The notes beneath the pieces were generated by a model that searched no databases, was not told the origin of the DNA, and saw only the letters and a list, made by a program, of their open reading frames with translations. 64,000 nt of DNA, taken from contig CAJUJY010000005.1 in the NCBI GenBank assembly GCA_910586555.1, positions 1 through 64,000 on the forward strand. Direction: 5' to 3'. Source of the stretch: an uncultured Lachnospiraceae bacterium. GTDB lineage: Bacteria; Bacillota; Clostridia; Lachnospirales; Lachnospiraceae. This document shows positions 7,134-15,967 of the stretch, one piece after another. The translations under genes were made by a program, and so were the position numbers. Position 1 is the first letter of the stretch. Every line of letters begins with the position of its first letter.

Positions 7134-7979
7134 ATGGATAAACTTATAATAGACAGGAAAAAGATGGCAGATGTATTTGCAAGGTATACAAGTGCTTATA
7201 ATATTAATGATGAAAAGATTAGTTTAAAGGTAAAACATACTTACCGTGTGGCAGCATTATGTGACAGGATAGCAAGAAGCCTTAAGCTGCCGGATTATGA
7301 TATAGACCTTGCATGGGCAGTTGGGCTTTTGCATGATGTTGGACGTTTTGAACAGATACGTAATTTTGGTACATTTTCAGATGCAGATTCAATCGACCAT
7401 GCCCATTATGCAGTTAGCATATTATTTGATGAGGGAAAACTTGAAGATTACCTTGGCTATGGAAATCCTTGTGTATGCCAGTATATAAAAGATGGCGGGA
7501 CTGGCGGTAAATATGGCTATGAAAGCCTTGATATTATAAAAAAAGCAATATGGAACCACAGTGCGTACAAGATTGAAGAAGGGCTTGATGAAAGAACAGT
7601 TTTGTTCTGTAATATAATACGTGATGCCGATAAACTGGATATTTTTAAGGTTGTAAATGATACACCTTTAGAAAGCATGTATAATATAGATAAAAATGAG
7701 ATACCTTATTCGGAAATTTCCAGCGAAGTAATGCAGGCATTAAGGGAGAAGCACGCTGTGTTAAGAAGCCTTAAAAAGACTCCTGCCGATTATATGGCAG
7801 GTTATATTGCGCTTGTATTTGAACTGGTATTTCCTGAAAGTTTCTGCATTGCAAAGGAACAAGGATACTTAGAAAATATTATGGATTTTAAGACAGAGAA
7901 TGAGAAGACAAAAGTACAGATAAAAGAGATAAAAGAAATTGTAGAAAACCATATGGCATTATATATAAATGGCAGATAA
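7134..7979 (+). CDS. HD-domain phosphohydrolase
   Basis: A metal-dependent phosphohydrolase of the HD superfamily. Metal ligands are visible as HTYRVAALCDRIA (first His), LLHDVGRFEQ (HD doublet), DHAHYAVSILFDEG and NHSAYKI, with Asp in IIRDADKLDIFKVV. The start is the ATG at 7134 (MDKLIIDRKK) with GAGGTGG upstream; an ATG 12 bp earlier lacks a site. The substrate is unknown; members of this size are nucleotide or small-molecule phosphatases. It is probably monocistronic. Confidence 0.85.
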   Translation: MDKLIIDRKKMADVFARYTSAYNINDEKISLKVKHTYRVAALCDRIARSLKLPDYDIDLAWAVGLLHDVGRFEQIRNFGTFSDADSIDHAHYAVSILFDEGKLEDYLGYGNPCVCQYIKDGGTGGKYGYESLDIIKKAIWNHSAYKIEEGLDERTVLFCNIIRDADKLDIFKVVNDTPLESMYNIDKNEIPYSEISSEVMQALREKHAVLRSLKKTPADYMAGYIALVFELVFPESFCIAKEQGYLENIMDFKTENEKTKVQIKEIKEIVENHMALYINGR

Positions 7980-8116
7980 AAGCCCTGGTAAATTAACTCT
8001 GCCGTTTAAGAAACAGTCTTGTTTAATAAATTTAAAAATATAAATGTTCTATTTAAGGATTATTTAATAATTTCCCTGCTATAATTAAGCCATAAAATAA
8101 AAAGGGAGGCTTAAGA

Positions 8117-10468
8117 ATGTACTGGCATATACTTAAAAGGGATTTAAAACGCAAGAAGACAATGAATGTAATTTTACTTATATTTATTATGCTTGCTGCT
8201 ATGTTTATTGCAAGTGGTACAAGCAATATGGTTAAGATTGTTACTGCATTAGATAATTATTTTGAAAAGGCAGGAGTACCTGGTTACTGGATTGTATTTG
8301 ATGATATGGCGGAAAGGGATAAATATAAAGAGTTTGCCAGGGAGAATAATTATTTATGCAAATTTAATGAAACAATAACAGTAAGTGCAGATAATATACA
8401 GGCTGGTGGCAAAAAGCTTGATTATTCTAATATTATATGTATTGAAACATTAAAAAGCCCACTTAAAGTTTTTGACAGCCAGGATAATGAAATTACAAAT
8501 GTGCATGACGGGGAAATATATATTACAACAAGTTTATTTAATTCAGGGAAAAATAATTTTAAAACTGGTGATAAAATACAAATAACAGTAAATGGCAGGA
8601 CAAGGGATTTTATTCTTAAGGATTGTATGAAACATGCAATATGTTCTTCATCTGTTATGGGAATGTCAAAGCTTTTAATAAGTGAAAGTGATTACCAGTT
8701 TTTTAAAGAGGGCAAACCAGGTCTTTTGTGGGACTGTAGCGTTTATACAGATGATAAAGAGTATGCTGCTAAATTATCAAAAGCTGATTTTAGTTCTATG
8801 ACCAGGTCAGATTATAATAGTATAAAATTAATGTATATTATAGATATGGTGGCGGCTGCGGCAATTCTTTTATTAAGTATATGTATTATACTTATATCAA
8901 TGGTAATGTTACGTTTCACAATTAATTTTACAATGGGTGAAGAATACTGTGAAATAGGTGTTATGAAGGCTATTGGCATTAAAAACAGCAGCATAAGGAT
9001 ATTATATATTATAAAATACCTGGCAGTTGCTATTACAGGGGCATTAGCAGGTTTTATATTTAGTATTCCGTTTGGAAATCTTTTATTAAAAAATATTTCA
9101 CAAAATATTATAGTTTCTGGTAAAGGAAGTTATATTATTAATTTTTTGCTTGCAATGGCTACAATATTTATTACAGTATTATTTTCTTATTTATGTACTA
9201 GAAATATAAATAAAATTTCTCCTGTTTCTGCTATCAGGAATGGTGAAACGGGAGAGCGCTATTCTAAAAAGGGATTTATACATCTTAGCAAATCAAGGAT
9301 AGCACCAGTTTTGTTTATGGCAGTTAATGATATTTTAAGCAGGCCGGCAAGGTATATGTCAATGATTGTAGTTTTTACACTGGGAATACTTCTTATAATT
9401 ATTCCAGTTAATACAATAAATACCCTTAATTCAGACAACATTGTAGAATTGTTTGGCATGGCAAAGTGTGACCATGTTATTTCACAAGAAATACTTTTAT
9501 CTGGAAGTGGCACGGGTGTGGAAAATGTAAAAGAAAATATAGACAAAGTGAAAGAAGAGCTTAAAAAGAATAATATTAATGCAATAGTGTTCCAGGAAAT
9601 GGTTTTTAAATCAGATATTTCATTTAATAATAATAGAATGGAAGTTATGGCAGGGCAGGGTGCTGGTGATATAGATGATGGCATGTATCCTTATATAGAA
9701 GGTACACCCCCTGCAAATTGTGGTGAAATAGCAGTTTCTAATGTTGTAGCAGATTATATTGGCGCAAATATTGGTGATATGGCAGAAGTGCAGCTTGATG
9801 GCAAGGCAAAGAAATATATTATAACAGCGGTTTTCCAGTCTATGCAAAATATGGGTACTGTTATACGCCTTTTCCATAATGAAGATACAAGCAGTAAAAA
9901 TTTAACTGGTGTAATGGGAATACAGGTGCGTTATAAAGATAATCCTGGAAGTGATGTATTATCTGGCAGGAAAAAACTTCTTAAAAAAATCTGCCCAGAC
10001 GAAAAAGTTTATTCTGCTGGTGGTTATGTAAGTTCTATGATGGGAGATATTACAAAACAGCTAGGCGGGGTTAAAAATATTATATTTGGTGTTGTGCTTT
10101 GTATAAATGTACTTGTTACAGTTCTTATGGTAAAAAGTTTTATAATAAAAGAAAAAAGCGGAATTGCAATTCTTAAAGCTATTGGTTTTAAAAGCTTAAA
10201 TCTGGCTGTCTGGCAGACATTAAGGATTGTAATAATACTTGTTATTGCTGTAGTTTTAGGCATATTGCTTTCAGGCCCGCTTTCCAGTCTTATTATAGCA
10301 CCAGTTTTTTGCATGATGGGTGCATATAATATAGAATTTGATGTTAATGCAGTGGAAGTATATCTTATATATCCGTTTGCTGTATTGGCAACAACATCTG
10401 CTGCTGCATTTCTTGTATCAAAGGGGCTAAGGAAAGTACAGGTTTCACAGGCATCAAATGCAGAATAA
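8117..10468 (+). CDS. ABC transporter permease with two FtsX domains
   Basis: The 783-aa permease opens with a short cytoplasmic stretch and an N-terminal membrane helix (residues 17-40). A large extracytoplasmic domain follows, then three or four helices at about 245-365 (first FtsX domain), a further helix near 410-430, a second extracytoplasmic domain, and a closing set of helices at about 655-780. This is the MacB/BceB/VraG-like layout used for antimicrobial-peptide sensing/detoxification or lipid/peptide extrusion. GGGAGG precedes the ATG. The ATPase, regulator and kinase genes follow at once on the same strand, so the four probably form one module with the transporter as target. Confidence 0.88.
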   Translation: MYWHILKRDLKRKKTMNVILLIFIMLAAMFIASGTSNMVKIVTALDNYFEKAGVPGYWIVFDDMAERDKYKEFARENNYLCKFNETITVSADNIQAGGKKLDYSNIICIETLKSPLKVFDSQDNEITNVHDGEIYITTSLFNSGKNNFKTGDKIQITVNGRTRDFILKDCMKHAICSSSVMGMSKLLISESDYQFFKEGKPGLLWDCSVYTDDKEYAAKLSKADFSSMTRSDYNSIKLMYIIDMVAAAAILLLSICIILISMVMLRFTINFTMGEEYCEIGVMKAIGIKNSSIRILYIIKYLAVAITGALAGFIFSIPFGNLLLKNISQNIIVSGKGSYIINFLLAMATIFITVLFSYLCTRNINKISPVSAIRNGETGERYSKKGFIHLSKSRIAPVLFMAVNDILSRPARYMSMIVVFTLGILLIIIPVNTINTLNSDNIVELFGMAKCDHVISQEILLSGSGTGVENVKENIDKVKEELKKNNINAIVFQEMVFKSDISFNNNRMEVMAGQGAGDIDDGMYPYIEGTPPANCGEIAVSNVVADYIGANIGDMAEVQLDGKAKKYIITAVFQSMQNMGTVIRLFHNEDTSSKNLTGVMGIQVRYKDNPGSDVLSGRKKLLKKICPDEKVYSAGGYVSSMMGDITKQLGGVKNIIFGVVLCINVLVTVLMVKSFIIKEKSGIAILKAIGFKSLNLAVWQTLRIVIILVIAVVLGILLSGPLSSLIIAPVFCMMGAYNIEFDVNAVEVYLIYPFAVLATTSAAAFLVSKGLRKVQVSQASNAE

Positions 10469-10539
10469 TAGTTTTTTGGCTGCCTGTAATAAAAATTGCT
10501 GGTATCATTTTGCACAAATATTAGAAATAGGAGGATATA

Positions 10540-11307
10540 ATGGATAAAGTATTAGAAGTTAAGAATTTATGCAAGACATATGTTGTAAATAAACGTCAGA
10601 ATAATGTACTTAGAAATGTTAATTTTGAAATAAATTCAGGGGAAATGGTGGCAGTTATGGGAGCTTCTGGTTCAGGCAAATCCACGCTTTTGTATTCTGT
10701 TTCTGGCATGGATAATATTACTGCCGGGGAAGTACGTGTCTGTGGGGAAGATATTTCTGGATTGTCTGAAAACGGGCTTGCAAAATTACGCCTTGATAAA
10801 ATGGGGTTTATATTCCAGCAGATGTATATGTTAAAGAACCTTTCTATACTTGACAATATTATACTTCCTGCCTGCCAGTCTGGTAAAATAAAAGAGAAAC
10901 ACAGCCAGACAGCAGAACGGGGCAGGGCACTTATGCATAAACTTGGAATTAGTGATATTGCAGATAATGATATTAATGAGGTTTCAGGCGGGCAGCTCCA
11001 GCGTGCATGCATATGCCGCGGAATGATTAACCAGCCTGATATAATATTTGCTGATGAACCTACGGGTGCTCTTAACAGGGCAGCATCAGGTGAAGTTATG
11101 GAGGAACTGGCAGGCATTAATAATGAAGGTACAACAATTATGCTTGTTACACATGATGTAAAAGTTGCGGCAAGATGCAGCAGGCTTCTTTATATAGCTG
11201 ATGGAAATATTGAAGGGGAATATGCCCTTGGAAAATATACAGGAAGTAATAAATTAAGGGAGAGGGAAAGGCAGGTTAGTAACTGGCTTATGGAAATGGG
11301 CTGGTAA
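10540..11307 (+). CDS. ABC transporter ATP-binding protein (LolD/MacB/BceA type)
   Basis: A 255-aa nucleotide-binding subunit. Walker A is GASGSGKST near 43-51, the Q loop lies in FIFQQMYMLKNLS, the signature is VSGGQLQRA, Walker B is IIFADEPTGALNR, and the switch His lies in LVTHDVKVAARC. GGAGG lies 7 nt before the ATG. It partners the FtsX permease upstream. Confidence 0.92.
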   Translation: MDKVLEVKNLCKTYVVNKRQNNVLRNVNFEINSGEMVAVMGASGSGKSTLLYSVSGMDNITAGEVRVCGEDISGLSENGLAKLRLDKMGFIFQQMYMLKNLSILDNIILPACQSGKIKEKHSQTAERGRALMHKLGISDIADNDINEVSGGQLQRACICRGMINQPDIIFADEPTGALNRAASGEVMEELAGINNEGTTIMLVTHDVKVAARCSRLLYIADGNIEGEYALGKYTGSNKLRERERQVSNWLMEMGW

Positions 11308-11327
11308 CTGGCAGGCATACAAGCATT

Positions 11328-11990
11328 ATGGCAGATATATTAATTGTTGAGGATAACAAAGAACTGGCAGGGCTTCTTTCTGATTTCCTGTGTGCAGAAA
11401 ACTATTCTGTGTGTATTGCAGAAAATGGAAACAAAGCTTTATCGTTATATAGGCAAAATGGTGCGAAACTTGTACTTCTTGATATCATGCTTCCTGGAAT
11501 TGATGGCTTTGCAGTATGCAGGAAAATACGTGAAGAAGACAATGTACCAGTTATAATAATAAGTGCAAAAGGTGATAAACAGTCAAAGCTTGACGGGTTA
11601 AATATGGGCGCTGATGATTATATTGAGAAACCATATGATATTGATATATTACTTGCCAAAATAGATGGCATTTTTAAACGCAGGTATGCGTCTGGCGAAA
11701 TTACCTGTGGCAATATCTGCCTTGATAAAATAAGCCGTACTGTGAAAAAGGATAATATAACCCTTGGGCTTTCTGTAAAAGAATTTGATTTATTATGCCT
11801 GCTTATGGAGAACAGGGGAAGGGCACTTGGCAAAGATTATATATTTAACCAGATATGGGGAAGTGACAGTTTTTCAGAACCGCAGACACTTACTGTACAT
11901 ATAAAGTGGCTGCGGCAGAAAATAGAAGACAATCCCCGGAAACCAGAGAAAATAATTACTATATGGGGCATGGGGTATAAATTTATATGA
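11328..11990 (+). CDS. OmpR-family response regulator
   Basis: Receiver domain (residues 1-115): acidic residues ED at 8-9, phospho-acceptor Asp51 in LVLLDIMLPGIDG, and Lys in IEKPYD. A winged-helix C-terminal domain follows (IWGSDSFSEPQTLTVHIKWLRQKIEDNPRKPEKIITIWGMGYKF). It overlaps the histidine kinase gene by 4 bp (ATGA), so the two are translationally coupled. It presumably controls the adjacent ABC transporter, as in BceRS-type modules. The start at 11328 lacks a strong Shine-Dalgarno, which may mean coupling with the ATPase gene 20 bp upstream. Confidence 0.9.
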   Translation: MADILIVEDNKELAGLLSDFLCAENYSVCIAENGNKALSLYRQNGAKLVLLDIMLPGIDGFAVCRKIREEDNVPVIIISAKGDKQSKLDGLNMGADDYIEKPYDIDILLAKIDGIFKRRYASGEITCGNICLDKISRTVKKDNITLGLSVKEFDLLCLLMENRGRALGKDYIFNQIWGSDSFSEPQTLTVHIKWLRQKIEDNPRKPEKIITIWGMGYKFI

Positions 11991-13231
11991 AAGCATTTGA
12001 CAGGATATTTATAATTACAATTATGTTAATTATTGTATTATCTGCCAGTTTTAATATTATTATAATATATTATAATACTTCATATGGCAGCAGGCAGTAC
12101 CGGGTAGAAATAAAAAGGGTTGAAGCTTTAATAAATGAAAATAAAGAAACAGATATTAAAAATATAGATTTATCAGGTTATGATTATGTTAAAAATATTG
12201 AAAAATATAATGGAAGCAGGGACTTTTATAATGTAAACAGTGATTATTATATTTGTGAAGCAGGAGGTTCTTTGTACCGTTTTGACTATGTTGCGGATAA
12301 CGCTGGCAATACAGGGGTTATTATAAAAGCAGATATAATAATTGCTATAATGGCATTTATAGTTATAGCAGTTTTTATTTTTGTAAGGCAGAAAATACTG
12401 CTTCCATTTAGCCAGCTTTCTGATGTGCCGTATGAACTTTCCAAAGGAAACCTTGTAGTCGCAGTTAAAGAGAGTAAAAACCGTTATTTTGGAAAATTCC
12501 TGTGGGGTGTGGATCTGCTGCGTGAAAATATGGAACAGCATAAACAGCGGGAATTAAAACTACAGAAAGATAAAAATACACTTCTGCTTTCAATTTCACA
12601 TGATATAAAAACACCACTGCAAGCTATAAAGTTATATTCAAAAGCTTTTTCTAGAAATCTTTATAATGATAGTGCAAAGCAGCAGGAAATTGCAGAAAAG
12701 ATCAATAAAAAGGTTTGCGAAATTGAGGAATTTGTTTCACAAATTGTAAAGGCTTCAAGTGAAGAATATTTAAGCCTTAGTGTAAATACAGGTGAATTTT
12801 TCCTTTCAGTGCTTATTAATAAAATTGCAGGATATTATAATGAAAAATTAGGGCTTGTTAATATAAATTTCAAAATAGGGAAATATTCTGACTGTCTTAT
12901 ATATGGGGATATTGAAAGATCCGTGGAAGTTTTACAGAATATAATGGAAAATGCTGTAAAATATGGTGACGGGAATAGTATAAGCATAAATATTTGTGAG
13001 GAAGAGGGCTGTATACTGGTACAAATAATAAATACTGGAAATGCACTGCCAGAAGCAGAACTGCCGCATATATTTGACAGCTTCTGGCGGGGTTCTAATA
13101 CAGGCAGTAATAAAGGAAACGGGCTTGGGCTTTATATATGCAGGCAGCTTATGCATAAAATGAATGGTGAAATATTTGCAGAAATAAAGGGCAGGGACAT
13201 GGCATTTACAACAGTATTCCAGAAGGTTTGA
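11987..13231 (+). CDS. sensor histidine kinase (HisKA type)
   Basis: A 414-aa kinase with a transmembrane helix at about 6-29, a short extracytoplasmic domain, and a second helix at about 109-131. A HAMP-like linker is followed by HisKA motif SISHDIKTPLQAIKLYS (phospho-acceptor His about 205). The ATPase domain has N box NIMENAVKYGDG and G box GNGLGLYICRQLM. The extracytoplasmic part is about 75 residues, larger than in classical BceS intramembrane kinases, so it may sense a ligand directly. It completes the transporter/two-component cluster and ends 27 bp from the convergent nrdD. Confidence 0.9.
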   Translation: MKAFDRIFIITIMLIIVLSASFNIIIIYYNTSYGSRQYRVEIKRVEALINENKETDIKNIDLSGYDYVKNIEKYNGSRDFYNVNSDYYICEAGGSLYRFDYVADNAGNTGVIIKADIIIAIMAFIVIAVFIFVRQKILLPFSQLSDVPYELSKGNLVVAVKESKNRYFGKFLWGVDLLRENMEQHKQRELKLQKDKNTLLLSISHDIKTPLQAIKLYSKAFSRNLYNDSAKQQEIAEKINKKVCEIEEFVSQIVKASSEEYLSLSVNTGEFFLSVLINKIAGYYNEKLGLVNINFKIGKYSDCLIYGDIERSVEVLQNIMENAVKYGDGNSISINICEEEGCILVQIINTGNALPEAELPHIFDSFWRGSNTGSNKGNGLGLYICRQLMHKMNGEIFAEIKGRDMAFTTVFQKV

Positions 13232-13258
13232 AATACTGTTGTAAATATTTCTTTTATT

Positions 13259-15421
13259 TTACAAGTGCAATACCCGTTCTTTTATTTCCTGTGTACGTCC
13301 CTGGTTCCAGAACTGTGTGCCAATATATCCGCATGTACGTCGTGCAACATTCATTTTATTCTGGTCACTATTGCCGCAGTTTGGGCATTTCCATATAAGT
13401 TTGCCATGTGTGTCTTTAACTATTTCAATCTGTCCTGTATAGCCACATTCCTGGCAGTAATCACTTTTAGTATTAAGTTCAGCATACATAATATTATTAT
13501 AGATATATTTCATAAGTTCAAGCACAGCTTCAATATTATTCTCCATATCCGGCACTTCAACATAACTTATTGCCCCGCCTGGTGAAAGGCGCTGGAACTG
13601 TGCTTCAAATTTAAGCTTTTCAAATGCATTTATTTCTTCTGTTACATGTACATGGTAACTGTTAGTTATATAGTTTTTATCTGTAACCCCTTTTATAATA
13701 CCAAAACGCTTCTGGAGGCATTTAGAGAATTTATATGTTGTTGATTCAAGAGGTGTTCCATATAAACTAAAATCAATATTTTCTTCCTTACGCCATTTTG
13801 CACAGTAATCATTAAGTTTTTGCATTACTTCCAGTGCAAATGGTGTTGCACCAGGGTGTGTATGCGGTTTGCCTGTCATATAGCGTGTACATTCACAAAG
13901 CCCTGCATATCCAAGTGAAAGCGTTGAATAGCCATTATATAGCAGCTTGTCGATTTTTTCGCCTTTTTTAAGGCGTGCAAGTGCCCCGTACTGCCATAAA
14001 ATAGGCGCTACATCTGATGGTGTCCCTTTAAGCCTGTTATGTCTGCACATAAGGGCACGTTTGCACAGAGCCATGCGGCTGTTAAATATTTCCCAGAATT
14101 TATCCATATCACCTTCTGAGGAACATGCAATATCAACAAGGTTTACAGTTACAACCCCCTGGTTAAACCTTCCATAGAACTTTGGTTTATTGTTTTCATC
14201 ATGGTAAACAGTAAGGAAGGAGCGGCAGCCCATACATGTATAACAGTTGCCGTCTTTAAGTTTTTTCATGATTTTTTCTGAAATATAGTCAGGAACCATG
14301 CGCTTTGCGGTACATTTTGCAGCAAGTTTTGTTAAATACCAGTATTTTGAACCTTTACGTATATTATCTTCTTCAAGCACATATATAAGCTTAGGAAATG
14401 CAGGTGTAATATATATGCCTTTTTCGTTTTTAACGCCAAGTATGCGCTGTGTTAGTATTTCCTCTATAATCATGGCAAGGTCTTTTCTAAGCCTTCCATC
14501 TGGTACTTCGTCAAGATACATAAATATAGTTACAAAAGGAGCTTGTCCATTTGTAGTCATAAGTGTTATTACCTGGTATTGTATCATCTGCACCCCGCGT
14601 TTAATTTCATCTTTAACACGCAGTTCTGCAACCTGGTTTACCTGTTCTTCTGTATAAGAAATACCTGCCCTGTCAAATTCTTCTTTAACCTGCCTGCAAA
14701 ATTTCATACGGCTTACATTAACAAATGGGGCAAGGTGTGCAAGTGAAATGCTCTGCCCTCCATATTGTGAACTGGCAATCTGTGCTATGCTCTGGGTTGC
14801 TATATTACATGCTGTTGAAAAGCTTTTAGGTTTATCTATCATGGTTTCGCTTATAACAGTGCCATTTTGTAACATATCCTCAAGGTTTACCAGGCAGCAG
14901 TTATGCATATGCTGTGCAAAATAGTCGGAATCGTGGAAATGTATAATTCCCTGTTCATGTGCACGGACAATATCTTCAGGCAGTAAAAACCTTTTAGTAA
15001 TATCCTTGCTTACTTCACCTGCCATATAGTCACGCTGGACACTGTTTACAGCAGGGTTTTTATTGGAATTTTCCTGGAAAACTTCTTCATTCTGGCACTC
15101 AAGCAGGCTCATAATCTGTTTGTCTGTAGAATTTGACTTGCGCACAAGAGCCCTTGTGTAGCGGTAAGTAATATATTTACGGGCAACTGTAAATGCACGT
15201 TTGTCCATTATCTGGTTTTCAACAAGGTCTTGTATTTCTTCAACATTAAGTGCCCTGTCCATATCAGCACATATCTGTGTTACATTTTCTGCAATTTCAT
15301 TTACCTGTTCTTCAGACATGCGGTTAATAGTTGCAACTTCTTTATTTGCCTTGCCAATAGCTGCAATAATTTTATCTATATTAAAAGTTTCTTCTGCACC
15401 ACTGCGTTTAATAATCTTCAT
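13259..15421 (-). CDS. nrdD: anaerobic (class III) ribonucleoside-triphosphate reductase
   Basis: This oxygen-sensitive glycyl-radical enzyme reduces NTPs to dNTPs. Residues 1-95 form an ATP cone (MKIIKRSGAEETFNIDKIIAAI). The catalytic barrel includes the CMGCRSF cysteine region and HNRLKGTPSDVAPILWQYGALARL. The C-terminus has the zinc site CQECGYTG...CPNCG and the glycyl-radical loop RRTCGYIGTQFWNQGR. The 720-aa length is normal. The start at 15421 follows AAAGGACGG. No activase gene nrdG adjoins it; the gene downstream is convergent. Two NrdR-box-like sites lie 75-105 bp upstream, over or just after a TATAAT on the minus strand, matching repression by NrdR. Confidence 0.96.
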   Translation of the reverse strand: MKIIKRSGAEETFNIDKIIAAIGKANKEVATINRMSEEQVNEIAENVTQICADMDRALNVEEIQDLVENQIMDKRAFTVARKYITYRYTRALVRKSNSTDKQIMSLLECQNEEVFQENSNKNPAVNSVQRDYMAGEVSKDITKRFLLPEDIVRAHEQGIIHFHDSDYFAQHMHNCCLVNLEDMLQNGTVISETMIDKPKSFSTACNIATQSIAQIASSQYGGQSISLAHLAPFVNVSRMKFCRQVKEEFDRAGISYTEEQVNQVAELRVKDEIKRGVQMIQYQVITLMTTNGQAPFVTIFMYLDEVPDGRLRKDLAMIIEEILTQRILGVKNEKGIYITPAFPKLIYVLEEDNIRKGSKYWYLTKLAAKCTAKRMVPDYISEKIMKKLKDGNCYTCMGCRSFLTVYHDENNKPKFYGRFNQGVVTVNLVDIACSSEGDMDKFWEIFNSRMALCKRALMCRHNRLKGTPSDVAPILWQYGALARLKKGEKIDKLLYNGYSTLSLGYAGLCECTRYMTGKPHTHPGATPFALEVMQKLNDYCAKWRKEENIDFSLYGTPLESTTYKFSKCLQKRFGIIKGVTDKNYITNSYHVHVTEEINAFEKLKFEAQFQRLSPGGAISYVEVPDMENNIEAVLELMKYIYNNIMYAELNTKSDYCQECGYTGQIEIVKDTHGKLIWKCPNCGNSDQNKMNVARRTCGYIGTQFWNQGRTQEIKERVLHL

Positions 15422-15495
15422 AGCAACCGTCCTTTCATATAACAGATTATATAAAAACCATACCAGGTATATTTATTAAGTATAGTATACATACT

Positions 15496-15508
15496 ACCAT
15501 ATATTGTG
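15496..15508. promoter_or_regulatory. NrdR-box-like site 1
   Basis: ACCATATATTGTG fits the NrdR consensus core (CWATATATWGTG) with one mismatch. It is paired with a second site centred 20 bp away, about two helical turns, as is usual for NrdR-controlled reductase promoters. Confidence 0.6.
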
Positions 15509-15516
15509 CTAGTTTG

Positions 15517-15528
15517 CAATATATAACA
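15517..15528. promoter_or_regulatory. NrdR-box-like site 2
   Basis: CAATATATAACA matches the NrdR core with one mismatch (A for the second conserved G). It adjoins the minus-strand TATAAT (15528-15533). Confidence 0.5.
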
Positions 15529-15533
15529 TTATA
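15528..15533 (-). promoter_or_regulatory. -10 element of the nrdD promoter
   Basis: Reads TATAAT on the minus strand, with TTTACC 16 bp upstream as a weak -35. Both NrdR-like boxes overlap or immediately follow it. Confidence 0.5.
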
Positions 15534-15967
15534 TTGTATGTAACTGGCTGGTAAAGCCTTGTTTTTCTGGTAAAATGTGCGTGTGGTGTAGTGCTGCTGC
15601 AAGTGTATTTATATACCAGTCTGTATATTTGTTATATAATTTTCAAGTTATATTTGTATAACCCTTAAGTTATAAAATATAATATATCAGTAATAAAATA
15701 ATTTTTATTATAAAAATATATTGAATTATTAAACAAAGTATGATAAGATGTTTTAAATTCTGGGAGCATGGCAGAAATATGGCAGCAAAAATATTTTCTG
15801 GCATACTTCTAGATTTGGACATGAAAACAGTATATATTAAATCAAATGTAAACATAAGCTGGAAAACATATATGTAAGTTTTCCATAGCCTGTTTTTAAA
15901 GAAGGCTGGCATTTGTATCTGTGCGCTGCCAGGTACAAAGCCGTTTATGTAAGAAGCCAGCGCAGAA

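Larger units (their letters stand above)
15422..15967. other. divergent intergenic region between nrdD and a surface-protein gene
   Basis: The 546 bp holds the nrdD promoter and NrdR-like boxes (15496-15533). Beyond that it is AT-rich filler with a CTGGAAAAC/GTTTTCCAG-type hairpin near 15860-15890 close to the surface-protein gene. I see no riboswitch or RNA gene here. Confidence 0.5.
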
